A stretch of DNA of 64,000 bases, taken from the NCBI GenBank assembly GCA_028751875.1, contig CM054140.1, forward strand, positions 19,784,064 through 19,848,063, read 5' to 3'. Below, in pieces: positions 52,600 to 64,000 of the stretch (position 1 is the stretch's first letter; every line of letters begins with the position of its first letter). The position numbers and the translations under genes were made by a program. Under the pieces are notes generated by a model. That model had not been told where the DNA came from, searched no databases, and worked only from the letters and a program-made list of their open reading frames with translations. Origin of the DNA: Rapana venosa. Taxonomy: Eukaryota; Mollusca; Gastropoda; Neogastropoda; Muricidae.

Positions 52600-55500
52600 T
52601 ACAGGAAAATCTATGGAATGGTATACCACTGGTAGGTAACGGTAATATATGCTGTCATGAAACGAGCATGAAAGTTGTGCTCTTGCTTGGGTTTGTGTGT
52701 GTTTGCTTTTCTGGTAAGTGGAAAATCCTGTTAGTGGTGTGTGTGTAAGTTAAGGAAAGGGGGTGTGGATGGAAAGAGGGGTTTGACACTATGGTGTTTG
52801 TGTTGAGCTTGGGAATTTCTCCTAAAAGTACAATTAACGTGTACAATGTTTCTTGTTTAAGTTGGTAAATAGTCATAATCAGAACATTTTCCAGATATGT
52901 AGAGATTCCTTTGTGAACCTCGTGTAAAAAATACAAATCGCCCCTTTTAAGAAACCCAACAACTTACATTAACGAATTACTGAATGATCTTGGAATAATT
53001 ATGGTATATGGTTTTATTGAGTTACTGATGCCACTTTCACATTTAAAATTATATGTCTAAAGGACCAATATATTCACTAAAATCAATTCAAATAAATTTG
53101 TTAAGATATTTCGGGCTAAATTTTATTTTGGAAACTTATATTTGCTGCCTGAAAAGACTGCATTGACAAGTTTAGAACACTAAATCTTAGGAAGGATAGT
53201 AAACATCCCACATAATACTTTTGTATTATATGCACAATAATTTATTTGGGTGACGAAATTCACTTATTTTATTCATATTTTAGTGACGATAGATCTAAGT
53301 TATTGCCAAAGGTATATGGTAAACAGCCAAACATACTAGAATGTTATACAGTATTGAAGATAAAAAAATGATTGGGCACTTGTCAACTTGGTTCATTTTC
53401 TGAAAATGATCAAATTGCAAGATTTTGCAGGGTTTGTGCATGAATGTTCCCAGTGTATGAGAGGATCTGTGTGTCATATTTGAGTATAATCGTATTAACC
53501 CATGATTTTTGTAAAATATATATTCTCATGAACTTTGTTTTTGGAATGTTTACACATCGCTGACATTTGTTTTGGGTGGATATTTTTTGTATAATCGACT
53601 GCTAGTACCTTTGATTTGTTTTTGATTAAAATTTTTTTCTTAACATTGATTCAGTAAAAAAAAAATTCAAGTAAAAATAATCAAATTCTGTGATTATCAG
53701 AAGAAAATGGCAGGAGTGTTTATTATAAAGTATGAACATTGATGAACTTTTGGTAGATTTTGCATTATACACTTGTGTGAAGAAAACTGTAAAGTGATTC
53801 AATTACATCTTTGTATATTTGTACATTTTCAAAAAAAATCAAATGAATGTTGTCATTGTGCCTTGGTGCTTGTGTTTGCTTGGGTGGTTGACTTCTAATG
53901 TTTGGGTGGGGTAGGGTGGAGGGAAGAGGCTTAAATGGGTACTTAAGAGGAATAGTAGTAAGTCGGGTAGGTGGGAATGGAAGAAGGCATGGAGCCTGAT
54001 GGAGAGGATGTTTTTTTCTGACATAGTTAAGTTTGTTGTTTTTGTTATTGAGACCAAATGAAAGGAATAATGCGGGCCTCACTCTTTTTTTAATAATAGT
54101 GTAGGCAGGTTTGGACATTTTTTACATTAATGAAATGTCAGTTGGAAAAAAGGCAGGTTTTTTGTGACCTCTCATGTTGGTAGAATGTTATAAATGTTCT
54201 GTAGTGGTGTGTGAAGTATGTGTGGAAGTTTTTTTTTAAAACACTGTCTACATTAAGGGAGAGAACCTCTCTTTCTCAAAACGCGTGCACTGTGCACGTT
54301 TGTATGCTACCGTAACCCAGTAGTGGGTGATACGGAGGGAAGGGTTATAAACGTTAGTAGATGGTTGGTTACCCTATGGAGGGTTACCTGTAGGGGAAAG
54401 GTTAATCGGTCAAATTTCACTTGAACATCCCCCCACCCCCCCCCCCAAAAAAAAAGAAGCTTGTAATCATCTTTGTTTGTTGAAATATCAGCGTTGGTGG
54501 CAGATTTGTGTACTGATCGTTCACTGGGAGATTGGCGCAGATTTTACACCAACGCATCTTAATGAAAAACTTGATATGAAAGATTATTAGTGGTTTAAGT
54601 GTGCCTCTCTGTGTGTTGGTTTTTTTAACCATTGGTTTTTTTAACCAGATAAAATTCCTTACGACACCACCCATAAAATTCCTTACGACACCACCCCTAT
54701 ACCCTCCCCTCCCCCCCCCCACCACTCCTAAACAACCCATAGTCCAGTGCTGAGGTTTGATAACGCAGAATGACATTAGTCTTGTGTTAGTGGTATATCT
54801 GTGTACTGAGCAGGTCAGGAGGTTTTACACCCACACATCTTAAGACAAGTGTACATGACAAATGTTTGAACTTTCCGTGTATAAATTGATTGAGGGTGGC
54901 GATTGAGTGGGAGCAGATGTTGACTAAACTATTTGAGAGTCTTATTTGTGAAATTGTTTGTGGTGAAAGGGGGGGGGGGGGGGTAGCTAGAAGAAAGGAC
55001 TTTTGTAATTGTGTGTTGTAACTTCCAGTAAAATTGTTAAAGTGAGCAGGTTAACAAAAAAAGAAATGAGGCTTTTTTGGAGGGGAGGCTTTATTTTCAT
55101 GAATTAAAAAAAGTGAAACATGCTTTATCAACTGGATGGGTTTTTTCTACTGAAGGTTGAAGGTTTTCCTTTGAAAAAATTCCCAAGAAAATTATTTTGC
55201 TGACCTTTTCCGTTTAGTTTCCCTTTTAAAGGGTCTTCAAATTACTTTGTGTGTTTGTTCATATATTTTATGTGTTTATGTTAATTCATTTAGATTGGTT
55301 ATGAATGAGTTGCTTTTTTTTCTGTGTACATGGTTTCAAGTGATTATCACAGTTACATAATGAATGTTGATTAAATTTATCTTTGAAAGAAAGAGGGTTG
55401 CTTTGTGGTGGTTTTATTTTTTATATGTTTGAAATGTTAAATTATTTTAAATTTGTTATAGGCCTATATATATGTTTTAATGTGTGTGATACAGTCTATT

Positions 55501-57240
55501 TAAAAGGCTGTTTTTTGTATTGTTTTTTGGTTTTTGGTTTTGCTTTCATTTAAATATTAATGAAAAAGCAAATCAACAATTAACGCTTTTAACTTTTAAG
55601 TGTGGAAACAGTATGTGTGAGGGTCTTCAATTAAGTACTAAGCTGAACATTTTTTTGTCGTTTGAATAGAAAAAAACTCTGAAATAAACTCAAATTGATC
55701 ATAGAGGTGTCATTGTTTGCTTTTTTTTTCAAAGGGCCTTAATTGCACTCAGACCTTGACGGACTGAATTTTTGTTGTGTCCCTTGCATTGCAGGATGTG
55801 TTCGCTCATTAAGCCTGTACGTCACTATCATTGCAAAATATTTAGTGTACCTGTAGTAAATAGTATGAAGAATTTCAGAACATATGATTCCATGTATACC
55901 ACACTGTCATTTTTTGAGAGCAAAAAATAATAGATATCAAATATTGTGAATATAATTTGATAACTTATGTTCCCAAGGTGGGTTTTTTTGCATAGGGAAA
56001 CAAAGCATTAAACAAAAGTACTGATCAAAGTGCTGGTGAACATGTACAGCTTGTTTGATGTTTTAACTGCTACAGTTGTCACTGCAGATGATACTTGTCT
56101 GCATACGCATCAAACAACTCCTCATGGGGGTGAGGCTCAAAATAAGCTGTAGCTTGATAGCCTTCCCATGCTGTATCGTTTGCTTATGTTGTGTGAATAT
56201 CGAATAAACCATGTTTAAACTAACCGCAAAATGAAGAAAAACTGTACAAATATTTATTCTTGTGCAAGGGAATTAAAATCGAGATAACACAGTGGGAGAG
56301 CGTAATGCAGAAATCGTTGGCAACTATCAACAATCGTATACAGCCTGGTGTTTTCAACAGCTTTTTTGTTTTATTAGCTTGGAATGTTTTGGCCTTCGCA
56401 TGGGGTAAAATTGATTGAGCCCGTTATATTCTTTGTGACTTGAGTAACAGCTGTAGTATTTGATTGATTGTTTTATTAGAAATATTTGTACTGACTTGTG
56501 TATCCTGTGTGTGATTGCTGTGTACTATACCAGATCAATTACATGGTTTGGGTTTTTTTGGGCTAAGATTTCTCATTTTAGTGGCATTTTTGTTTCAATG
56601 ATGTACCCGATAGGTTCCATCGTAAAGAAAAAAAAATCCTATTGTATTTAGATCATTTTAAAAAGCTCATTTGCATTTGTGTCTTTTGTCTGTTTTACGC
56701 TTTTTTTCTTCGTGAAGATTGCATGTTGTGGTAGAGGAGATTTTATATATTTGTGCGTCAGTGTTTATGCTTGTAAAAATATTTTGAGATTGTTGGTTAA
56801 AAAATTTTTTTTTAGAAATACTTTTGAGTTTTTTGGAATTTCTGTTTTTCTTTGCTTTATTCTGTATATTAATAAAGATGATTCAGAACATTTAAGTTCT
56901 GCGGCAATCTTTCATGTATTTTGATTTTTTTTCTTTGCTAGTTTTTGCTTTTTCTCTTGGATTTTTTTTACCCTGAAGGATGTATGTTTGTGTAAGGAAA
57001 TATATCCATGTTCATGTTTAGATCGCCGTTTTTGCTGAATCTATCTTTGTCTAAATGACACAGACTGCATTGTAAAATTGTTTTTGGAGTTTTCCTATTA
57101 AGGAGGCGGGATATATAGGAATACAGGAATGCTTGCAAATTGGTATGTAGTTGTCAATGTTTTGGGGTTTTTTGTTTATTTCCTTCCATATTGAAATGAT
57201 CTCTGTGTTTTATTGCAATACATTGTCTAAATTTGTTGGG
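52600..57240 (+). other. Repeat-poor AT-rich stretch, possible long 3' UTR
   Basis: Almost 4.7 kb with no SINE, few microsatellites and no convincing frame, unlike the rest of the window. Plus-strand AATAAA signals occur near 55682 (gaaataaactc), 56203 (cgaataaacc) and 56871 (ttaataaag). This pattern fits a long 3' UTR of a plus-strand transcript, but gene-free DNA is also possible. Confidence 0.35.
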
Positions 57241-57247
57241 GTTTTTG

Positions 57248-57298
<51 letters not shown>
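57248..57298. repeat. (TA)n microsatellite
   Basis: About 24 TA units. Confidence 0.95.
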
Positions 57299-57299
<1 letters not shown>

Positions 57300-57339
57300 C
57301 TCCATAGTTTGCAATGGTATCAAGTTGTACATAATCTGT

Positions 57340-57565
57340 ATTTCCAAAGAAAGAAAATGCATTTTATCATTTGATATGTGACATTTTAATATGGCATTGA
57401 CATTGGGTTTTTTTTTATTTCCAAAAGAAGCAAAATCCGTTTTATCATTTGATATGTGACATTTTAATATAGCATTGAAGTTTTTATTTAAAAAAAAAAA
57501 GAAAATCCATTTCATCATTTATGTGACATTAAAGCATTGAAATGTGACATTAAAGCATTGAAATA
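57340..57565. repeat. Tandem repeat of about 75 bp, three units plus part-units
   Basis: Units share catttgatatgtgacatttt, then atagcattgaa and a T-rich link with an A-rich aagaaaatcc start. The last two units are shortened to tgtgacattaaagcattgaa. Confidence 0.85.
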
Positions 57566-57659
57566 TTCAATTTTTGTCTTTGTATTCATGCTATTACATC
57601 TGAAATATTTCTAGTCACATAAAAGTCACCATGAAATGTGTGTGCTTGTTTGTTCTATT

Positions 57660-57740
57660 TTGTTTATTCGTTTATTTTTTTATTTTGAGGATAAATGAAT
57701 CGGCACTCACATGCTTTTTTTTAAACATTCAAACTGTGTG
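57660..57740 (-). mobile_element. SINE-A tail fragment, diverged, minus strand
   Basis: ttttgaggataaatgaatcg, cactcacatgctttttttta and acattcaaactgtgtgtg match the SINE-A tail in reverse. Confidence 0.6.
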
Positions 57741-58135
57741 TGTGTGGTGTGGTGGTAGTGTGTGTGTGGTGGTGTTGACGTGCCATTATAATGTTTCTGT
57801 TTGTATGGCCTTGCTGTCCAGTTCTTCTTTCCTGTGCCTTTTCCCCTCACTGTTCCCTCCCAAATAAAGAAAACTTCTTGCAATCAGTAAGAGCTACCTG
57901 AAGACCATCATTATGGTAGTTCGGGTAGCCCTAGGGTGTGATTGTTTTCCTTTGTGTATGAAAAGAGCCATACAATCTCTCTGTGTCTCTGTCTGTCTCT
58001 GTCTCTGTCTATCTGTCTGTCTGTCTCTCTCTGTCTGGCTGGCTCTCCCTCCTCCCTCTCTGCCTCTCTCAAAAGCTGCACATGCAAGTAAGCAAATGGT
58101 ACCAATTTTTATTTTTATTTTGGAAAACTATGGAG

Positions 58136-58406
58136 AATGTGTAAAGTTGATGATCTGAAGTCTGTAGCTAGTAGCAATAGACTGCGCTGGTTTGGGCACG
58201 TTCAACGGAAAGCAGACCACCACAACATAAAATGAGCAATGAACTTCGTAGTGGATGGAAAGAGACCAAAGGGAAGACCTAGCAAAACCTGGGCTGCCTG
58301 TATTGCAGATGATCTTAGAGAAAGGGGCATAAATAAGGAGGAAGCTCAAAACAGAGAGAGATGGAGAAGGCTCATCAATGTCAAACCTCCCCTGGGAGAA
58401 ACATGA
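58136..58406 (+). pseudogene. Non-LTR retrotransposon (LINE) reverse-transcriptase C-terminus, broken
   Basis: Reads VASSNRLRWFGHVQRKADHH, then after an internal TGA, DGKRPKGRPSKTWAACIADD and NRERWRRLI, ending at TGA 58404-58406. The RLRWFGHVxR...GKRPxGRPxxxW...DRxxWRRL pattern is the well-known C-terminal signature of LINE ORF2 proteins. A 5'-truncated dead copy. Confidence 0.85.
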
Positions 58407-58579
58407 CAAAAAAGGACGAAGAAGATGATCAGGTTCAACACATTTGTGGTATTTTTGGCTATCAGTAGATAATTCAACATATTGAAACATTGCCCAGTAT
58501 TTTTCAAGCCACACTAGTCCCAGACAAAAACATGACCGATTTGTAAACGAGTTTTGGCACAACAGATGTTGCACGGGCA

Positions 58580-58589
58580 CACGTATGCG

Positions 58590-58632
<43 letters not shown>

Positions 58633-58695
58633 GCGCGCACGCACGCACACACGCACTCGCACGCACACACGCACTCACACGCACACACACCACGC
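58580..58695. repeat. (CA)n/(CG)n microsatellite
   Basis: CA and GC alternation, possible Z-DNA former. Similar short tracts occur at 59060-59100 and 59250-59277. Confidence 0.9.
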
Positions 58696-58699
58696 ACAT

Positions 58700-59242
58700 A
58701 ATTATGCGCACACTCTCACGCGTGTAGTGTCATTAAGCATATTCCTTGTTGCTAACTGGATTTCGGCGTTCAAGTTAGTGAACCCGATCTAAAAGTAACT
58801 AGAAATTATTTTAAACTGCACAATAAGTCGCTTTGAGTCAACACGGATTAAAACACGATCCAATATAACGCCAATAAAAAGTTGATAAAGAAATTACCCA
58901 TCAAGAACTAGAACGTAAAACAAAATAATTCCTTATATTGTAATGTGTTCTCCATTCCACCAAAACTGTCCATGGGAAGCTTTCACACCGGAGGAGTTCT
59001 TATCTGCCTTGAGCCTGTCCACTTAACGACAACAGTGACACAACACGCAAGAGTGCACACATGCGCGCGCGCGCGCGCACACACACACACACACACAATG
59101 TGCGCGCGGTGCAAACCCGTCAAATATCGCGTAATATGCAAGGGCATTAAATGGAAGAAGCCACATGCACATATTCGCAAACCACACACACATGTGCGAG
59201 CACGTTTAATATCGTATAAAGTGAAAAGGCATTAAATGGACG

Positions 59243-59279
<37 letters not shown>

Positions 59280-59580
59280 CCTTCCCACCCCCACTCTACC
59301 AAACCCTTTCTCCCCCTCCTTCAAAACAATGGCTTCCCTGATTGATGGCAGCAATCTGGGGTTGCTGACAGAAGAGTTACGACATCTCGACAAGCCAACT
59401 GACATTTGCTCAGATGCTTGCCTGCTTTCCATGGCATGTGTGTGCATACTGGGGGAGGGTGGTGGTGGTAGGGGCGTTTGTGAAGGGTGTGTGTGTGATG
59501 GAGTGCATGCACGACCTTTTAGAATATGAGAGTCGGTTGCTGATCGATGATCAAAGCCATTTTCAGAACTAAGGGGCAGT
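58700..59580. other. Intergenic stretch, nothing recognised
   Basis: Holds only CA/GC microsatellites and unremarkable sequence. Open frames here are repeat-driven. Confidence 0.5.
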
Positions 59581-59930
59581 AGTTTCGGCTCCTGTCTGAA
59601 GCGGGTCTGATTATTCCCTATGCACAAGACCGCGTAAGTGACGGCCTGTGTGGCGGTCTTTCAAATGAGACGACTCACAGAGGTGCTATATCAACATGCA
59701 TTCAGCACACTTGGAATCCACTGCAGCGAGATCCACTGCAGCGAGCTGTCTGTAGCATATTTCGGCCATAGAAAAACTAGTAGTAATGAAACGTAACACA
59801 GACAATTTTCTTTTTTAAAAGCCCAGGTGGCATTGCATTAGTGGCGACACATTCTCCCCGAAGAGAGCAGCAGCAACAGCCTCACGTAGAGAAATTCGCT
59901 GTGACTGAAATGTGCAAATAAAACAATGCA
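59580..59930 (+). mobile_element. SINE-C copy, old, plus strand
   Basis: Diverged match to the family blocks gacgactcacagaggt, gcatttcagcacac-like and gcgacacattctccccgaag, ending gctgtgactgaaatgtgc. Confidence 0.6.
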
Positions 59931-60219
59931 ATAAAATAGAAAACAATGCAATAGGGACCGTACAATTTATTTTCCTTCCTCGGCTGTTGAGATACGTATG
60001 TGATCATCCCCCACCCCCCTACCCCTCACCTTTAAGGTAGCCGCATTCCGACTTTGGGAATTACGTTTAAACACGACACCAGCGACCATGCTTATTTTGT
60101 ATTATTTATAAAAAAAAAGTCGTTTGTTCCTACTGACACGAGTGCCTACTCTTCTAAAAGGCACAACTAATTTTAAACTTAAAAAAAACAAGAGAGAAAG
60201 CAATGACATGCGCGTTGAA

Positions 60220-60655
60220 GTCTTGCTTAGACGTCATCCCCATAATTATTCTGAATGCAGCTACCTTACTGGTGGCCAAAAGTTCGCATACGCAAAATCT
60301 CACCATTGGTCAATGGGGGACGGGATAGTCTGGTGGTTAGAGTGATATAAGTCGTGATCTGCTGACCCGTGTTTGAATCTCGTTCAAGAGGATTTTTCCT
60401 CCTGAGTTAACATCAGTGCCGACTCCACTCTCCGCAAAAGTCCTTCGGATGAAACTATAAACCGAGGTCCCGTGTGCCAACGCATGCACAACATCTTGCG
60501 CACATTAACACCCATTCCGCTTTTCGGAAGAGTACGCTATTGTGTGTCTGTGGGAACGGATGACGTTTACAAACTACATACACACGGGGACTGGATGAAG
60601 AAAAAAGCACATGAGTGCTTATTCCATTATCCTCGAAATAAAAGAATAAACATGA
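60220..60655 (+). mobile_element. Repeat E fragment then full-length SINE-A
   Basis: 60220-60308 is repeat E (gaatgcagctaccttactgg, aaaatctcaccattggtc). 60310-60655 is a complete SINE-A with head gacgggatagtctggtggtt and a tail ending ctcgaaataaaagaataaac. Confidence 0.82.
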
Positions 60656-60739
60656 GTAAAACCTCGGAGATCTGGCCGAGGAACCAACCAAACAAAATCG
60701 ACAAAAGAACAATCTTGCTTTTTGTTGAAGAGTAGACCG

Positions 60740-61310
60740 AAAGCCAGTGAGATCGTTGACACGACCATGTAGTACCCAGCATGCACGCTTGCTACAAGAA
60801 GAGAGATGGGCTTCGCCAGGTTCAGCCTGCCCATGATGACCGCCTGATTAAATTCGATGCAGTCAGTGCCTCAGCGACCGGCTCCAAGTTTCATAAACTC
60901 GCTGTGTCGGTCCCGATTGTACTATGGTTTAGCCGTCAGCGCCTGGGCTTTATCACAGTTCTTGATTAAACCATTGACGCTGGGGGCAACAGCAAAGTGA
61001 GAGGCTGTAGTATGACCAGTGGCTTTTCCACTCATGGAATTCCACTTTACAGCTTAGTCTTTAGTGATCGACTATGAATCTCTGACTAGGAGGCTTGACT
61101 TGCACAGTCCGTATGTGCTGCAGCCCTGGGGGCTAGGTGGCCTTTGGAGAACATCTCCAACGCTGACTGTCCTTATGCCCACTTGGCCGAGAGAGTGGGC
61201 AAGGCATCTCCACTATAATCAAATTTCTGCCCAGTTTCCGAAACAGCAGCTGCCTCCTCTGCTGTTCTTTGGAGGTCATCGTCGAAAACGACAGACTAAC
61301 ATACATAACA
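60740..61310 (+). mobile_element. Interspersed element G, longer copy
   Basis: Its 3' part, from about 60945, matches the minus-strand copy at 31097-31478 (ttatcacagttcttgat, ctgcagccctggggg, gtcatcgtcgaaaacgac). It extends about 200 bp further upstream, so the 31 kb copy is truncated. No coding potential recognised. Confidence 0.7.
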
Positions 61311-61322
61311 GTATGGTACTGA

Positions 61323-61430
61323 AGGACGGGATATAGCCTAGGCAACTGTTAGAGCATTGCGCTCATGATCGGATGGCCCTGGTTTGGGCCACCACCCAGG
61401 CACCCGTTCAAGGGGATTATCTACCCCCAC
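61323..61430 (+). mobile_element. SINE-A head, cut short
   Basis: gggatatagcctaggcaact and the B-box-like ctggtttgggcc are recognisable. The element is lost as the sequence enters the distorted region beyond 61.49 kb. Confidence 0.6.
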
Positions 61431-61489
61431 TCCCCTCCCTCCCTTCCCAAACCCCAAAGGAAACGTCTGACAGGAAGTTGCACATGCTC

Positions 61490-64000
61490 TTCTCAGATAA
61501 AACACGTATCAAGAAGAGGAGGGGGGGGGGTGTGGGGTGGAAGGGAGGGAGGGGTTTTAAAGAAAAACAAGGGGGTAAAATCAGGAAATGTTTTAAAAGG
61601 GGTTGGAGAATAAAAAATTTTTGGTGGGTGGGGGGGAAAAGGGGGGGGGGGGGGCGGGGGGGGGGGGGGGGGGGGGGGGGGGCAAAAGTTCGTGGGTTGG
61701 CTTGGGAAAGGGGGGGGAAAAAGGGGGGTGTTAAAAGGAGTGTAGAAAAACCTGAAGGAGGTTGTTTTTGGGGGGGGAGGGGGGGGGGGGGGGGGGGAGG
61801 AGGGAAGGGTTAAAGGGAGAGAATTTTAAGAAGATAAAACGGAAGGAAGGGGGGTTGGAAAAATTTAAAACCCGGGGGAAAGTTTAAAAAGTTGTGCTTT
61901 TCGGGTTTTTGTTTGTTTGTTGGGGGGTTGGTTGTTGGGGGGGTGTGGTGGGGGGGTTAATTGGGGTTTTGGGGTTTTGGTTGGGGAATTTTGGTAAAAT
62001 TCAAGGGAAAAAAGGGAAAAAATGCGAGGAGTTGGGGTTTTAACCTTAAAAATAAAAAGGGGGGAAATTTTTCTTGGTTTAAATTTTAAAAGATACGGGG
62101 GGAATTTTCCAGGAAAAGTTATAAATTTTTGGGGGCCCGGGAAAAATTTATTTTTCCCCGGTTTTTTTTAAAATTTTAATTAAGAAAGGGGATTTTTTGG
62201 GGGAAAAGGGGGGTTTAATTAGGGTTTTTTAGGTTACTTTAATTTCCCTTTAAAAATACAAAGTTAAGGAAACCTTTTTTATTTAATTTTCTTAATTTTA
62301 AAATATTTTCTTTAAGGTAAAAAATTTTTTTTTTTGGAAATATCTTTAATCCAAAAAATTTTTCCAGATTAAATAAATTCCTTTCTTGCCCTTTTAAAAA
62401 ATTTTAAAAAAAAACCTTTTTTCCCCAAATAATTTTAAAAGAATTCCGAATATTTGGGGTGAGGGTTTTAGGGTTTTAAGTTATTAAAACTTTAATTAAA
62501 ATTAAAATTATTCCAAAAAAATGGAAAACACCCAAAAAAATTAAAATTTTACTTTTATTAAGGTTTTTAAAAAAATTTTTTTTAAAAATTTTTCCTTCCG
62601 GTTCCTTTTTCCTAAATTAAATAAATTTTAAGTTTTGCTGGGGGGGGCCTTAAAAATAATTTTTTTTTCCAGTTTTTTGGGGGTTCCCTTTTTTTGTTTT
62701 ATTTTAGTATAAGGTAAAAAAACCAAGGTTTTTAAAATAAAAAAAATTTTTTCTGTTTTGGGTTTTTGGGGATTTTTAACCTTTTTTCTAAAATTTTTTG
62801 GTTTTTGGGGGGGGGATAATTTTTTGTTGAGGGACTTTGTGTCCTTTGATTTGTTTTTTGTTTTTTTAAAAAGTTTTTATTAAATTTTTTTTTGGAAAAA
62901 AAAAAAAAATTTTTAAAAAACCCTTTTAAATTTGTTTTGGGGGTTTTTTTTTTTTGTTGTGCTTTTTCCCCTTTGAGGGTTTTTGGGAAAAAAGGTTTTA
63001 AATTAAACATTTGTTGTAAAAAAAAAAGAAAAAAAATTTTTAAAAAATTTTTTTGTTTTTTTCAGAAAAAAAAAAAAGGAAAGGTTTTTTTTGTTGTGTT
63101 TCTTGGGGGGTTTCTTTTTTTTTGGGTTTTGGGGTTTAAATTTTGGGGGTAAGGGGAAAAATTTAAATTTTGGGGTGGGGGGAATTAAGAAGGCTTTTGG
63201 AAAAAAAAATGGGGGGGGCTTGTTTTTTTGGGTGCTTGGTTTTTGTTTGGGGGGTTTGTTTATTGGGGGGTTTGGGTGGGGGGGGGAAACCTTTTTTTAA
63301 AATGGGTAAAGGGGAATTTTTAATTTAGGGTAGGGGGGAAAAAAAGGGGGGCAGGAGGGTTTTTTTTTCTCTGGGTTTAGTTTTTTGTTTTTTATGGGTG
63401 GGAAAAATGGGGGTTTTTTTTTAAAAATTTTTAAGGGGGGAAAAAACCCTTTTTTTCTTAAAAAAGCTTTAAAATTGGGGGGGTTTTTTTGTACCTTTCC
63501 ATGTTTTGGTGGGGGGGGTTTTTAAATTTTTTAGGGGTTTTGGGGTTATTGGGGGTTTTTTTTTCTTCTATTTAAAAAATTTTTCTCAAAATACTTTGAA
63601 AATTTTTTTTAAAATGGTGGGTAAAGGGGGGGGTTTAAAATTTGGTGGTTTTTAACCTTTTAAGGGGGAAAGGGTTTAATGGGGTTCAAATTTCCTTGAA
63701 CATCCCCCCCCCCCCCCCCCCCAAAAAAAAAGGGAAGCTTGAAATCTCTTTGGGGGGTTGAAATATCAGCGTTGGGGGCAGATTTGTGTACTGATCGTTC
63801 ACTGGAGTTTGGCCCGGGGATTTTACCAACGCATTTAAATTAAAAAAACTTGAAAATGAAAGATTTTTAGTGGTTTAATTTGGCCTCTCTGTGGTTGGTT
63901 TTTTTTAACCGGGGGTTTTTTTTAAACCCAGAAAAAATTTCCCCTTACGCCCCCCACCCAAAAAAATTTCCTTAGGGACACCCCCCCTATACCTCCCCCC
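61490..64000 (+). other. Probable assembly artefact: distorted second copy of about 52.2-54.7 kb
   Basis: Sequence is dominated by stretched G, T and A homopolymers. The last 330 bases still align with 54390-54715 (tgaaatatcagcgttggtgg, gatttgtgtactgatcgttc), and 61690-61770 with 52370-52430 (ggggtgttcaaaaggagtg), in the same order at an offset of about 9.3 kb. Reads as a poor consensus of the same locus or its other haplotype. Confidence 0.85.

Noticed and set aside
61365..63300. Gly-rich and Phe/Lys-rich frames in the last 2.5 kb
   Set aside because: They come from homopolymer-distorted sequence judged to be an assembly artefact.

Overview
The window is eukaryotic and its content points to an invertebrate, most likely a mollusc (a gastropod would fit; this is inference). 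It has many short exons in large introns, GT-AG splicing, dense CA/GT/GA microsatellites and hundreds-of-bases tRNA-derived SINEs in both orientations. No bacterial-type gene, rRNA operon, tRNA gene or CRISPR array was seen.

The main content, 1.6 to 37.85 kb on the minus strand, is one complete gene for lysosomal alpha-N-acetylglucosaminidase (NAGLU, glycoside hydrolase family 89). I could place 23 coding exons joined in phase at GT-AG borders. They sum to 2505 nt, giving an 834-residue protein with a signal peptide, both catalytic glutamates and conserved N-glycosylation sites. Exon 16 exists as two tandem, same-length, same-phase versions (16a and 16b), which look like alternative, probably mutually exclusive, exons. 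The protein has a C-terminal tail of about 80 residues with no counterpart in human NAGLU. Introns 5 and 6 hold tandem arrays of truncated exon pieces that carry copies of the neighbouring splice site, and intron 17 holds a smaller related duplication. The likely promoter at about 38.2 kb carries a TCATGTGAC M-box, the class of site bound by MiT/TFE regulators of lysosomal genes.

From 38 to 41 kb the DNA is intergenic repeats. From about 41.3 to 56 kb there may be a second, plus-strand transcription unit: a promoter-like patch at 41.3 kb, exon-like pieces at 42.7, 44.0, 44.8 and 45.7 kb, and a possible terminal exon from 47.7 kb. I do not recognise a product and it may be non-coding. This stretch contains a 20-bp satellite (43.0-43.9 kb), a 23-bp minisatellite open in all three forward frames (47.8-49.0 kb), a strongly diverged repeat of about 95 bp (50.8-52.1 kb) and a repeat-poor AT-rich stretch resembling a long 3' UTR.

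From 57 to 61.4 kb there are LINE and SINE remnants. From about 61.5 kb to the end the sequence is a homopolymer-distorted second copy of about 52.2-54.7 kb, almost certainly a low-quality assembly segment, and should not be annotated as biology.
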